A DNA stretch of 64,000 nt from Suillus spraguei (lineage: Eukaryota > Basidiomycota > Agaricomycetes > Boletales > Suillaceae), in assembly GCA_016800925.1 (NCBI GenBank), contig JABCPU010000055.1, positions 62,001 through 126,000 of the forward strand. Direction: 5' to 3'. Position numbers and translations under genes: made by a program. Positions 35,977 through 47,014 of the stretch are shown piece after piece; positions within the stretch are counted from its first letter, which is position 1, and every line of letters starts with the position of its first letter. The notes beneath the pieces were generated by a model. It was not told the DNA's origin and did no database searches. It saw only the letters and a program-made list of their open reading frames with translations.

Positions 35977-37612
35977 CTAATTCCTTTGCGCCAACGAGGA
36001 AAGCAACCGTGTCTTTAACGTGTTGCGAAAATCCTGCCCCACACTTCCAATGTAAGTTTGATCACCTACTGCACCACCGCCCTCTCGCTGATCATCCTCT
36101 CCTGCATCAGCGTCAGCACCAGTTTGCCTTGGCCTCCGAGGTTCTTCATAGAAGCGGACATTTGAGTTCTCATGGTTTGATTTTTCCTCAATTTCGATGA
36201 TTAAATTGTGCAGAACGAAGCATGAACGGATCCACATGTTTGCGTAGTCGAGGTCCTTCTGGCTTTGGATTGGGATGCGAAGCTCCCGCAGGGATTGAAA
36301 CCGGCCTTTGATAGAGCCGAAAAAATGTTCTGAACGAACACGAACCTAGACATTGGGTGAGGACTACTAATATATATTGCCATTGATACTCACCGTCGAC
36401 AGGTTAGTATTGAATATCTTTTGGTCTGGCATCAAGCTCCCTCCTGGTGGCCGTTTGTATGGTGGCACACACCAGGTTCGTGCAGCATATGCCGAGTCGG
36501 CCCACAACCACTCTCCTGCACCAAAAAACGACTCAGGGTTCCGGGAAACCCTCGTTCGTGCAAATACGTTCGAGTCATGAAGACTTCCAGGTACGCCGAT
36601 GACATAGTCCACAATACGAAGGTTATGAGGGAATATAACGACCTTTTAAATTGTAAGTTACTGTGCTGCACACCGAACTGATACTTACCTGTGCTGTCAA
36701 AGAGTAGTCCGAATTTTTGTCAAAGAAACCCTCCCCATGCCAACCAGGTTTTTCATGTAAGGGGGATGGAGTCCCATCTACACAAAGAAAACCTCCACGC
36801 CACTCACGACATGTTTTTCTTTCTACATAGGCTTTCGCTCGCTCTCGTTCAACTTGGTCCTCGTGGTCAAGCGGATCAAAATGAATGGCTCAGTCATGAA
36901 GCTGCAACAGCGCAATCATCACGCGTTTGTAGCAGTTATAGACGGTCCCTACGGACACTCCGGCCCAGTCAGAAATGTCTTCAGTAGTTGCTGCATTGCC
37001 ATAATGGCCAACACCATTGAGAAAGACAGCGAGCTGAACTGCGATGGGAAGTTGGGGATTGTTTGAGTTGTTATGGAAGATAGGGTGCCCTTGGATTAAC
37101 TTCGTAAGTTCGGCAAATATGTCTGCATCAACGTGAAGCTTGCGTCGAAATTTGTCAGTTGAGAACAGAGCCCACTCCTCCAGCAAGTGTAGCTGAGGAG
37201 CGCGACTCAGACGTGGACGGACAGTAAGGACCCAACATTTCTCCACCTCATCATGCAATGCACCGATTGCGTCAATGAACTGTGTAAAAACTCGTTCACA
37301 CATGTCTGGGATATCGTGTGATAGGACGCTCGAGTATGCTGTTGAGAGTGATACAAGGGAATTGATTGACGAGGCAGATGTGACCGATGAGGTAGGGGAT
37401 TCAGGCCATGCTGGTGATGCTGTCCGTATGCTGATATCAGACCCACTATGACCACTGGCAGTGTCGCTGATCTCTGATGAGTCCTCCTCCTCATCTACTA
37501 GTAGTTCATCTACCATAAACTCAACTAACTCCATGTATCGCGCAATAGTAAGGTCATGACTAGTTTGTTTGAGGCTGTGAAGGAGCCTTGAACGATCGGA
37601 TTCCTGAGGCAT
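35977..37612 (-). pseudogene. PIF/Harbinger DDE transposase with one in-frame TGA
   Basis: The enzyme would cut and rejoin DNA. The start is MPQESDRSRLLHS at 37612. A helix-turn-helix-like N-terminal part follows (AVQLAVFLNGVGHYGNAAT, ISDWAGVSVGTVYNCYKRV). The DDE_Tnp_4 core has GGFLCVDGTPSPL (first Asp), PGSLHDSNVF and EWLWADSAYAARTW (second Asp), and VRSEHFFGSIKGRFQSL (Glu). Introns near 36702-36658 and 36383-36340 fit GT-AG. The catalytic triad is complete. The single defect is TGA at 36892-36890 between LLQLHD and AIHFDPLDHEDQVE; the frame is open on both sides of it. The tail (EEPRRPRQTGADADAGED) is acidic. Confidence 0.88.
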
Positions 37613-37815
37613 AATGATATTGAAAGATGGTGTCGCAGACTGCAGTAGATGATGACGGTCTGAGTATAAGGTTAGGGTTAATGTGTCAGTGTCGGAGCCT
37701 CAATTAACCGGCAAATTCCAAAATGCTCAACATTTGAAATTTCTATACAAAGTTAACTTTGAGAACCACTATTGAGTCTGCCCATCTTAACATCACGCTA
37801 ATATAATTCCTACTA

Positions 37816-38360
37816 CTACTGGTACACTGTTGGATGAAACGAGCTACCAAAATCCGTGTGCAATGTGTGATACCATTCCTTGTCTGAAAAACTGTTGAGG
37901 TAGAAGGTATCATTAAGTTCCAAGGATGTCGCAGCAGTAACATCACAATTAACTCTTTGACCGTATTCAGGAATCAACTCGATCGCATGAGTGACATCAA
38001 CAAGCGGTACAATCATTCCAAGCCTCACTCGTGTACCATCAGGACCGGTCTCGAACTGTCGCTTGACACAGTACATCATGACTGCATTATCATCCTGTGG
38101 ATGCGAGATTACTTCAGAGAGTTGCATGTAAAGAAGTGGCTCAGAAAGTTCGGGAGGCAGCGCAGAACCTCTCGTTGACAAGCCGAATACCATTCGAACT
38201 TGTGCAACTATGACTTGATCTAGAGGACTGGGTTAGTACAATGATGCTAATAAGACATTGGTATCTCACCATCATTCTGTGTCTGCAGGAGCACAATATC
38301 ACAATTTCCAAGGGGATAAGCTCCAGACGGTGGATATGCTTGTACTTGTTGGCTTGGCAT
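37816..38360 (-). pseudogene. C-terminal fragment of a large transposon-associated protein
   Basis: Two exons read AYPLGNCDIVLLQTQND and QVIVAQVRMVFGLSTRGS, joined by a GTGAGA...CTAG intron, then LGMIVPLVDVTHAIELIPEY and NDTFYLNSFSDKEWYHTL to a stop at 37816. The pattern PLxxVxxxxxLIPxxG followed by a xxFYLNxFxDKE tail is a recurring C-terminus in agaric CACTA/Plavaka-like proteins (recalled, not searched). No upstream part is present; the 17-kb KDZ element begins within about 60 bases of where the text fades, so the gene was probably cut by that insertion or by the Harbinger insertion on its other side. Confidence 0.5.
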
Positions 38361-38415
38361 CACAAGATGTGGGCGCAGGTCTGAATGTAACTGTAGATGG
38401 AATTTGGAGCCCCTT

Positions 38416-38490
38416 CAGTGACAAACTCCGTACTATACAGGTCACCCGACCCACATAATATCCCGTCAAAGACAGGCCAGCGGATGATGG
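38416..38490 (+). repeat. Left terminal inverted repeat of the 17-kb KDZ element (imperfect)
   Basis: Compared with the reverse complement of about 55682-55756, roughly two thirds of positions agree. The best block is CATAATATCCC (38453-38463), followed by GGCCAGCGGA and ATGGGCC. Confidence 0.6.
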
Positions 38491-38945
38491 GCCGAGGTTA
38501 TGTATATCCTTGATGTTGACAGATGGGCCGGGGGGAATATTATTTCCGATGGAGATGGGTGGGCCGGGAGACTTGTATTTTCGGGAGAGATGGGTGGGCC
38601 GAGGGAAACATGATTTCTGATGTTGACGGATGGGCCAGGGGGATATAATCCCCGACAGAGATGGGTGGGCCCATCTGGGTAGTATGTAGAGTAGGATATT
38701 ATAGACAGCTGGGCTGAAGAGAGATGCAAGGCAAATATTATTGCATAGACGGGTGGGCCAAGGTAAGAGAATATTACATATACGGGTGGGCCGAGGTGAG
38801 AGAATATTACATATACAGGTGGGCCGAGGTGAGAGAATATTACATATATGGGTGGGCCGAGGGTGCAGTAAAATATTTATTGCATAGACAGGTGGGCCAA
38901 TGTGAGGTAATATATTACATATATGGGTGGGCCTAGATATGTATC
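38473..38945 (+). repeat. Left subterminal array of GGGTGGGCC units
   Basis: About twelve copies of a motif close to GACGGGTGGGCCGAGG alternate with AT-rich spacers. From 38749 four units are spaced exactly 33 bp apart (38749, 38782, 38815, 38848). The right end of the element has the same motif on the opposite strand. Confidence 0.9.
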
Positions 38946-39094
38946 ATAAAGACATACAGCTGATGTAGCCACCAGAGAATCAAACACATAGGATACATGC
39001 ACCCTATGAGTGCATATACCTACCATTGACCACCAAAATCTAAACCCTGAAGCACGAAAACCTGAATTCATCATGTCTGACATTCATCGATAAT

Positions 39095-41105
39095 TGAGGT
39101 GCCGGGTGCCAGGTGCCAAGTCCCGAATCCAGGAACTCGAAACTGGAGATTCAAACTAGAGATTTCCTGAATTCCAGATACCTGGACACCCGAAACACAA
39201 CACACAAGGTGAAAGATTTAAAGTCCATGTGTGGAGTCATCTAGTGCTGAGTGCTGGGTGCGGGTGCAGAGTACCGAAACTAGAAACTAGAAACTCGAGA
39301 TTCAAGACAAAACAGACATCTACCAAAAATGTGTGGATCAAAGTTTTGTTGTTGCCTGACATGTGTCTGAGTCCTGAGGACCGAACCCCGAAATTGTAGA
39401 CTACCGGATTTCGGGATTCGGGGTTCGGCACTCGAGATTTGAGATTTGAGATGAAAAAGATATCTACCAAAAATGTGTGGATCAAAGTCATTTTATTGCC
39501 TAACATTGTTTTTGGTCTCAAGTGCAAAAGCCCGAGTACCGAACCGCGAACCCCTAAATAGTAGACTACCAGATTTCGGAGTTCGGAGTTCGGCACTTAG
39601 AATGTGTGGATCAATAAGTGTCTATTGCCTCACATTGTTCTGAGTCCTGAGTCACAAGTGCTGGGTGCCAGGGTTCAGGGTTCAGCACTGACAATATGTT
39701 GCTCAAGATCTTTCACATTATGAGTACCAAGTCCCGAGTGCCGAGTGCCGGGTGCCGGAGCTTGGAAGTCACGAGTCCCAAGTGCCGGGTGCCGGAGTTC
39801 GGGGTTCAGCACATAAAATATGTGGATCAAGGTCTTTCACATTGTTTTGACTGCCGAACCCCGAGCTCCGGCACCCGGGAGTTAGCACAATGTAAGGCAA
39901 TACCATGATATTGATTTACACATGTTGAGTGCCGAACCCCGAGTGCTGGAGCTCAGGGTTTGGCACATAAAATATGTGGATCGAGGTCTTTCACACTGTT
40001 TTGACTGCCGAACCCCGAGCTCCGGCACCCGGGAGTTAGCACAATGTGAGGCAATACCATGATATTGATTTACACATGTTGAGTGCCAAACCCTGAACTC
40101 CAGCACCTGGCACTCGGGACTCCGGACTTCCGAGCTCCGGCACCCAGGAGTTAGCACAATGTGAGGCAATACCATGATATTGATTTACACATGTTGAGTG
40201 CCGAACCCCGAGCTCCGGCACTCAACATGTGTAAATCAATATCATGGTATTGCCTCACATGGTAACCCGGCACTCGGTGATCGTGATTCGGGACTCAACT
40301 TTGTATTGCCTCACATGGTTCTAACTCACGGGTGGCGGGGTTCGGGGTCGGTGTTAAAATATGTGGATTGATATCTGTCTCATTGTTATGAGTACCAAGT
40401 CCCGAGTCCCGAGTGCTGGGTGCCGGAGTTCGGGGTTCGGCATTCAACATGTGTACATCAATATCTTTGTATTGACTCACATTGTTCTCACTCCCGGGTG
40501 CTGGGGTTCGGGGTTGGGTGGTTAAATTTGTGGATCGATATCTTTCACATGGTTATGAGTCCCGAGTCCAGATTCCCAACTGCCGGGTGCCGGAGTTCGG
40601 GGTTCGGCACTCCCCACATGTAAATCAATATCTTGGTATTGCCTCACATATTTCTAACTTCCGGGTGCCGGGGTTCGGGGTTCAGTGATAGAAAATGTGC
40701 ATCGACATCTTTCACATTGTTATAAGTTCCAAGGCCTGAGTGCCGGGTGCCGGAGTTCAGGGTTCGGCACTGAACATGTGTCAATCAATATCTTTGTATT
40801 GCCTCACATTGTTCTAACTCCCGAGTGCCTCAGCACATCAAATATGTGGATCAATATCTGTCACATGGTGATGAGTCCCAACTCCAGGGTCCTGGGGTTC
40901 GGGGTTCGGCACTTAAGATATATGGAATGATATGTTTCACAATGTGACCCGGCACCTGGCACAAGGTAACTCGACAGGTACGTTTCAAATTCTTTAAATT
41001 GTGTGTTGTGTTTGAGGTAGCCGGATATCCGGCATTCGTGAAATATCCATTGTGAATTTCCAGTATCCAGTTCCGGATTTCCGGATTTGGCATCCAGCAC
41101 TGACA
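39095..41105. repeat. Left GC-rich minisatellite block
   Basis: Many degenerate units combine a GC-rich core (CCGAGTGCCGGGTGCCGGAG, TTCGGGGTTCGGCAC) with an AT-rich linker (ATGTGTGGATCAATATCTTT, CACATTG). Units occur in both orientations: mostly minus-type to about 40215, then plus-type. The frames in it are artefacts of the repeat. Confidence 0.9.
40159..40260. repeat. Perfect palindrome with 45-bp arms
   Basis: Arm 40159-40203 is the exact reverse complement of 40216-40260, with a 12-base spacer (AACCCCGAGCTC). It marks the point where the minisatellite units switch orientation. Confidence 0.93.
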
Positions 41106-41143
41106 TTCATTCAAACATTGTATATACATCTATGAACATACAC

Positions 41144-43282
41144 TTATGTAGCCATTTCACCCTCATCAGCAGAGGGTTCAACCTTCACCTCAACATCCAT
41201 ATCATCAGAATCATATTCTGGCACAAGGTTGCCCGGATCATCTGGGTCCACAAGTTCGCCGGACGTTTGTGGACCCTCAGGCTGAATCTGGCTCAGCTCA
41301 AATATGAGACCCTCAATGATAGATGCAGGCTGGACTTTCGGAGATGGAGGCTCCATTCCTGCCATATCCAAGTCAATGAGGGGAGCAAGTGCAGATGGGA
41401 GGGGTGAGATGGACAGGGGGACAGATTGATCAAGCAAAAAGGTTGCATTGACAGGAGAGTCGGGAAGTGGAAATGAAGGGTGCCTGTCCATGACTTTGCG
41501 ACGAAGGCCCTCATGGAGGTGTTGCAGGGTATCAATCTTACCATCCTGCTCCGCCACATGAGCCTCAAGAAGAGCAATTCGAGCAGCACCATCCCGAATA
41601 GCAATTGCCATGGAATGGAGATCCGGCATGGGCACATTGAGTGCCAGACGAGGCACTGCGGCGCTTGAAGACGGAATAGCTAAGTGAAAGATAAGGTCAG
41701 ATGGTCATAGACAATTGGGGTGACTCACAAGCTGGTGCAGGTGCAGGTGTCTTGGGGGCAGTGATTGTCTTGCTGCGCCCACAGGACTGTGCCTTGGGTG
41801 TGGTCACAGCAGGGACAGCTGGAGTGCCGGAGGGGCCACAAGATTGACTGCGAGTTCGGGCTTTGGACTGTGAGGCAGCCGGCGCATTGGAGGGAGCTCT
41901 GGAAGGTGTCCTGGAGCGAGCCTGCCGGGTGGTAGACTTCCCTCGAATACGTTTTGGCGGGGATCCCATGGATGCTGGGACACATTTGATCTTCTTGGTG
42001 GTGCAGTGGACGCACAACAAACATGGGGCACGGGTCCTCCTGTCCAACCGAGTGGCGCAGGGCCACTTCTCCTGGGTGCAATAATGGCAGGGGTTGTTCT
42101 GTGGGTTCCATTAGTTGATGGACTCATTGGAATTCATTAGAGTACTCACTGGGCCAGGAATGAGAATATCACCTGTATCCATGACTGCAGGTTCCTCAGC
42201 CAGAGTGCTGGACATTACCTGGGGGGTCTCGACGACCTCCGGACGACTGCCGGAGGTGGCCTGACAATGGGTAAGTACAGGCGGGAGGTCCGGACAAAGA
42301 ATCATGACTCACCATCACCTTGGGTGGACTGCCGGCAATGAGCTGATGATATATAAGCATTTTTCCAAGTGCCAGACAACTAAATATTACTTACTGAAGC
42401 AGGACCAAACAATTGCTTCTTTGGGGAACATGGTGAACGAGGGGAATGAGGCATCCCTACACCAATTGTGGAAGGCTGGGGAACGTTGAGTGCCGGCACT
42501 CCACTCGAAATAGGCTACAGAAAATTGAGAGAATGAAAACAATGAGCTGGACGACATACCTGAACAATTGTGTCTTCATCATCTTCCGACTCCACAAACA
42601 CCTTCGGCTTCACATGGCGAGTTGCCTTGACCCGCTTGCGACCCTTCTTCGCCAACTTTGGAGGTGAGGAAGAGTGTCCAGACATCATGGGGGACTTCCT
42701 CTTCCTGCTCCCTTCCACCTCCGGCTCTGGGTCAGCAACAACCGCCTTACCTTTTCCTTTGTCCCAGAGCTCGGAGGTGGCGTGGGTGGAAGAACCAGCA
42801 ACATTGCTGGTGACGACGGGTGGGGAGGGAAGGTCCACAGTGATTGGGCCAATGGAAGGGTTAGGCATGACAGGGAGATCACCTGAATGGTCACCTAATG
42901 CCTCCCAGGCGCGAATCTTGCTGCACCAGGAGTGTTTCAACACCTGGGGGTCGTCATGGCCGATGCTGTGCCAGTTGGGCCACACCCAGGGAGTCATGGA
43001 CCTGACTCTCATCAACTCCTTGGAGCAGGATGCAATGATGCCGGGCATGTAAGGCCCTTTCTCATGCTCCCGGACAATCTCAGCCTACCCAGATCTTAGA
43101 AAAACCAAAAGTAAAATTAACACATGAATGGTACTTACCACAAGATTAGTGACTTGTGCTGTCAGAGCAAGGTGGGCTTGGCCAGTGCCGGCAGGCATGA
43201 GCCGAGCCCCGGCGATGATGCCCACAATCTGAGCAGTGGTTGCCTTGAGACTGGCCAAAGAGGTTTCAACTGAAGTAGACAT
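41144..43282 (-). CDS. KDZ cargo gene A, unknown function
   Basis: The start is MSTSVETSLASLKATTAQ at 43282. Exon 1 ends TAQVTNLV; a GTAAGT intron joins it in phase to AEIVREHEKGPYMPGIIASC, then ELMRVRSMTPWVWPNWHSIG and SWCSKIRAWEALGDHSG. A basic, low-complexity middle follows (SRKRKSPMMSG, PPKLAKKGRKRVKATRH). Later exons give APCLLCVHCTTKKIKCVPAS, a Cys-rich/basic motif of the kind C-x2-C-x2-C-x6-C, a Ser/Pro/Thr/Arg-rich linker, and a C-terminal part with a predicted coiled coil (IRDGAARIALLEAHVAEQDG) and an acidic end (EYDSDDMDVEVKVE). No enzyme domain is recognised. Basic patches and the Cys motif suggest a nuclear, perhaps DNA-contacting, protein (inference). It shares a 219-bp divergent promoter region with cargo B. 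Confidence 0.6.
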
Positions 43283-43501
43283 TTGGATTGACTTGAAAGA
43301 TGTGAAAAGCTGGAGATAAGTTTGAAATCTGTGATCACTTGGATGAAGTTTCAAAAGAAACCAGACAATTGAAGGACAATCTTGATAAGCATTGATTGTT
43401 TGTCTTTGTTTGGTCGTGGTTCAACTTTCGGCCGTTGCCAGCCATGTGTTGAACTTCGAAGTTATCAGTTATCAATCAGTTTGATCAGTTGATCAGACAT
43501 C
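43283..43501. promoter_or_regulatory. Shared head-to-head promoter region of cargo A and B
   Basis: The start codons of the minus gene (43282) and plus gene (43502) are 219 bp apart, leaving room for one bidirectional control region. No clear TATA box was identified. Confidence 0.5.
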
Positions 43502-44518
43502 ATGAGATCTCAACCAGCAGTCAGATTTTATGAACCTCCGGTCACTGAATACAACTCAATGGATGTGGATGATTCAACCGAGTCCCGGATTTCACTAGGT
43601 ATGTTGTGCTTTCAGTACAGCTCTCAATTGACCGGAGATGGACCAGATGCACTGGATGATGTATACCTTGGGCCGGATGATGAGACTGAGTCCCGGATTT
43701 CATCAGGTATGTGTTGCTTTGAGTATATCTTACAATTGACTGGACATTTATTAGATCCATGTGAAGATGTATACCTTGGGCCGGATGATGAGATCGACTA
43801 TGATTCTGGGTCATCAGGTGTTCCGGATGTCTTGGATGCAGTTTCTGGTAGGTTTCTCACTTCACCTTTAGATAGTCCAACTGTGGATGTTCATTCAATC
43901 CATCCAGATCATTTATGCCCGGCTCAGCCTGAGGAACTGCCTTTGTTCAACGATCCGGACTTGTACCTAGGGCCTGATGATGATCTTATTGATTGTGATG
44001 AAGCACCGGAATGTGCTGATGTTGAGATTGATGCTCCGGCTATCCCAGGAATAGCAATTCCAGGTGAGTTCACTCATACAATCTCATTTTTATTGTTGAT
44101 GTGATGTCCCAAGCACATGCAACACCTCCTAAATGTCAGTCCCCCATACTGGAACTCAGCAATGAAGACCTGCGTGCCATGCTTAGGGAGTTCATGCCCC
44201 TAGGGTCATATGATCAAACAGAATGTGAGTATTTAATTGTTCATCATGTATCATTCTGCTAATGTTCTTGAAGTTGAATCAATTCTGGATCGCCTGGACC
44301 ATTACCAACAGCGTCATGGCCATCTTCCGGAGCCTACCGTACATCAACTCCTCGAGGCCGACCGACCATTCCGAGTGGCTTGGGCTGACACATCCGACAA
44401 ACTCAGAAGAGCTGATATGGACCTCCGGAGGTTGCAAAGGGCCAAACAGATGAGCTCTGAATTGCTGCTTGTATTAGATACCCTCATTGAAAAGTGTGAT
44501 GATCAACCCCATATGTAA
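43502..44518 (+). CDS. KDZ cargo gene B with repeated exon modules, unknown function
   Basis: The start is MRSQPAVRFYEPPVTEYNSM. Phase-1 introns (CAG or TAG then GT...AG then AT) separate near-identical modules ending in DVYLGPDDETESRIS, so the protein repeats DxYLGPDD four times: twice as DDVYLGPDDE/EDVYLGPDDE, then DLYLGPDDD after AQPEELPLFN, with a related DSTESRIS at the start. After PAIPGIAIPG the chain continues through SPILELSNEDLRAMLREFMP and ends with a helical domain (VESILDRLDHYQQRHGHLPE ... LRRADMDLRRLQRAKQMSSE). It is highly acidic and has no enzyme motif. Similar helical tails occur in agaric transposon cargo; I cannot name the family. Exon duplication is visible at the DNA level around 43572-43790. 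Confidence 0.6.
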
Positions 44519-44619
44519 ATATTTGGATATTCATTCACATACTTACATCATGTTCACCACTGAATTTTTCATGTATAACAATGACATTTCCAATTGATTT
44601 TAGATGATGCACACACCCG

Positions 44620-44935
44620 ATTGTCCCATTCCAACAGCCAATTATTGATTCCCGGGGTCCGGAGCTCGGTGATTGGGATTCATCCGGAACTCGGTGATCG
44701 GGTTTCGTGATATTTGGATTTTCATTCACATACTTAAATCATGTGAACCACTGAATTTTTCATGTATATCAATGACAGTTCCAATGTATTTTAGATGATG
44801 CACAAACCCTAATCTCTAATACCAACTACCAATGATTGATACCTGGGTGCCGGACCTCGGTGATCGGGAGTCGTCCGGAACTCAGTGATCAGGATTCGTC
44901 CGGAACTCGGTGCTTAGGATTCAACATTTTGGAAG
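44620..44935. repeat. Short internal repeat block
   Basis: A unit containing CACATACTTA.ATCATGT..ACCACTGAATTTTTCATGTAT and then GGAACTCGGTGATCGGG occurs twice (from about 44535 and 44725), with extra copies of the CGGTGATCGGGATTCGTCCGG core. It separates the convergent 3' ends of cargo B and C. Confidence 0.75.
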
Positions 44936-45010
44936 TGGGACACTGTGTTTTGAGAAGTGTGACAAATGATGAAAATGTGGTAAACATGGGGGCAGTTTGG
45001 TATATGTACA

Positions 45011-46777
45011 TTATTTCCTTCCCCTTGCCCTGGTTACTCGAAGTGTACTCTCTACCGGCTTTTGAGACTTACTCCGGGTGGTCCTTGCGGATGGTTCAAT
45101 GACAGCTTTCTTGCCCTGTATACTCCTTGGTTCCGGCGATGCGTTCCTCTCTTCCACTTCCTCAGTGATCCCGGCCAGGAGGTCGCCCATCCATGATGTC
45201 AAAAGTGCACCTGCCTTGGCCGGCCTGGCCGGGCGAGGCTCCGGCATTGAACATGGAACTTCTGTCTCGTTGGGTGCTGAAGATGGGTGTGCTATTTGTC
45301 TGGGTTTCTTCAGTGGGGATCGACCATCAGCCGAGTCATCATCAATGTCATCCTCCTTGTCATGAGTTTCACTGTCGGTATCACTCTCGGCTTTGGTTGA
45401 TGGATCCCGGGGCCTTCAGAGAGTTCCACTCTTCTGCATTCTCACTTGACGAGTCAGACGCGATGGCGACTTGCCGGATACCACAGATGGTACCATGTCC
45501 CCATCCTTGTTCTTCCATGCTTTGAACAGAAATGTTGAATCTTTTCCTGTTTCCTGCTGAGCATACCAGAAATTGAGCAAGGCCGTTGTGTCCCAGTTTT
45601 GCAACTTCGAAGGCTCCTTCAGGTCAATATCCGCTGGAAGATACTTCCTTGCCACAAAGTCATCCTGACTTTGTATGAGGGCACTCCATGGCACAACAGC
45701 CTTGTCATTCCCGGAACATATTCCTGTGTCCACGCATTCAGCAACAGCTCAGATGTTGCCACGAAAGACTCACTGTAGTGCAATGTAAGAAACGCCCTGA
45801 CTATGGCTTTCTTCTCCTCAAGTTTTGTTTCCGTGATGTCTGGAAGCAACGGCATCCCATTTCCATCTGTGTCGAGTTCAAAAGCTGGTTTTCTGACTCT
45901 TTTGCGACCTCCCTTGACCTGTCGTCCTCCTGCCATACTGGCTCAATGTCCTCCCAGTCCTTTGTCTTCATGAAGCTGTCCCCATCTCCTAATGCCTCAT
46001 TATCATCATGCCTGCACACATATATTGAGATCCAAGATCGGCGATGACGGACACAATTGACTTACATCCCGAACAGAACCTCTCCCTGTTCATTCTTCCA
46101 AGCTGACAACACAAAAACTCTCATCCCGCATTGCCTCCACATCTCTTTCGAAAAGTGCTCCATATATGCCGGTCCCTTCTTACGAGCAACTTCTGCTTGT
46201 ATCTCCGGAGGAGGAAAGCTGTTTGACCATTCTTCCGCTGTTTCTTTTGCCTTCTCCAACTTGTCATCGTCCAATTCAGCCATGACTCTCTTCACAGCCC
46301 CCTGATAATGTTTGAACATACTGGGATCTCCCGGCTTTGCCCCGGACTCGTCCTCAATCCTCTTTAGCACCTCTTCGCGCTTCTGCTGGTAGACCACCAT
46401 CCTAGGCGTCCATTTCCTCCCATACTTTATCATGTCCTTCCTTTCCTTCCTTTTCTTGTTGTTGAACAACCAAGTGTTATACATCTGAGAGTTGATGGAG
46501 GAATAAGATGTTAAAATTGTAGTTTTTCAACACAACGAAGACGCATCACCTGCTTCCTCTTTTTCCATTGTCCTTGGTCGACTTTAGGAGCAAACAACCT
46601 GGCTGCCCTGGCAATTGCAGTGAAAACCCCTTGCTTCTCACCCCTTTTGGCCACGGTCCACTCAGGAAGGTAGTTCTTCAACTCCGAAATTTCGTTTTCC
46701 GTGAGCTTCTGTGTCTGTGGTTGACGTGCCCTATTTCTGCTGGAAGTCAAGTGAGTGGAATGACCCGTCCTTGCCAT
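45011..46777 (-). pseudogene. KDZ cargo gene C, conserved agaric family, probably broken
   Basis: The start is MARTGHSTHLTSSRNRARQP. The chain reads LPEWTVAKRGEKQGVFTAIA, QWKKRKQ|MYNTWLFNNKKRK (clean intron), AYMEHFSKEMWRQCGMRVFV and EVLFGM|HDDNEALGDGD (clean intron), then KGGRKRVRKPAFELD, LEEKKAIVRAFLTLHYR|ICSGNDKAVVPW (intron), FVARKYLPADIDLKEPSKLQ and DTTALLNFWYAQQETGKDS. A similar protein is frequent beside agaric transposons (from memory); its role is unknown. Two defects appear: the frame changes between EDIEPVWQED and the KGGRKR text near 45950, with no usable intron, and a TGA interrupts the frame near 45420 (KSGTL then RPRDPSTKAESD). The tail is basic with an RxRGRK end. It shares a 237-bp promoter region with the transposase. 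Confidence 0.6.
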
Positions 46778-47014
46778 GGTGAATCAAATTGCAGAATGGG
46801 CTGAGGATAAGCAAGGTGGAAGAATGAACGAATTGACAGAAGTTGATCTTTGACAAAAGCCTAACAGTAGCTTAATTGAGCTATATTGGTCCCGAAGCCA
46901 TAAATGGACATAAATTTGTAATGAGTCGGCAGGACTGTATGACACCACAATGTAATAAAAATTCATTCCACCTGAGCAGATGCTTTGCTTGCAACATTAG
47001 CATTATAAAATAAG
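46778..47014. promoter_or_regulatory. Shared head-to-head promoter region of cargo C and transposase
   Basis: The minus start at 46777 and the plus start at 47015 are 237 bp apart. An AT-rich segment with TTATAAAATAAG lies at about 47003-47014, just before the transposase ATG. Confidence 0.5.

Larger units (their letters stand above)
33929..37767. mobile_element. PIF/Harbinger DNA transposon
   Basis: The ends share the inverted repeat GGTTCTCAAAGTYAA at 33929-33943 and 37753-37767. Inside are the two convergent genes expected of Harbinger elements: a DNA-binding accessory protein on the plus strand and a DDE_Tnp_4 transposase on the minus strand, with a 73-bp tandem repeat between their 3' ends. 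The usual 3-bp target duplication is not visible. One gene has a frameshift and the other a nonsense codon, so this copy is likely non-autonomous. Confidence 0.85.

Noticed and set aside
38473..38945. CRISPR-like regular array
   Set aside because: A eukaryotic context, repeats with near-identical spacers and a mirrored copy at the other end of the element show a subterminal transposon array.
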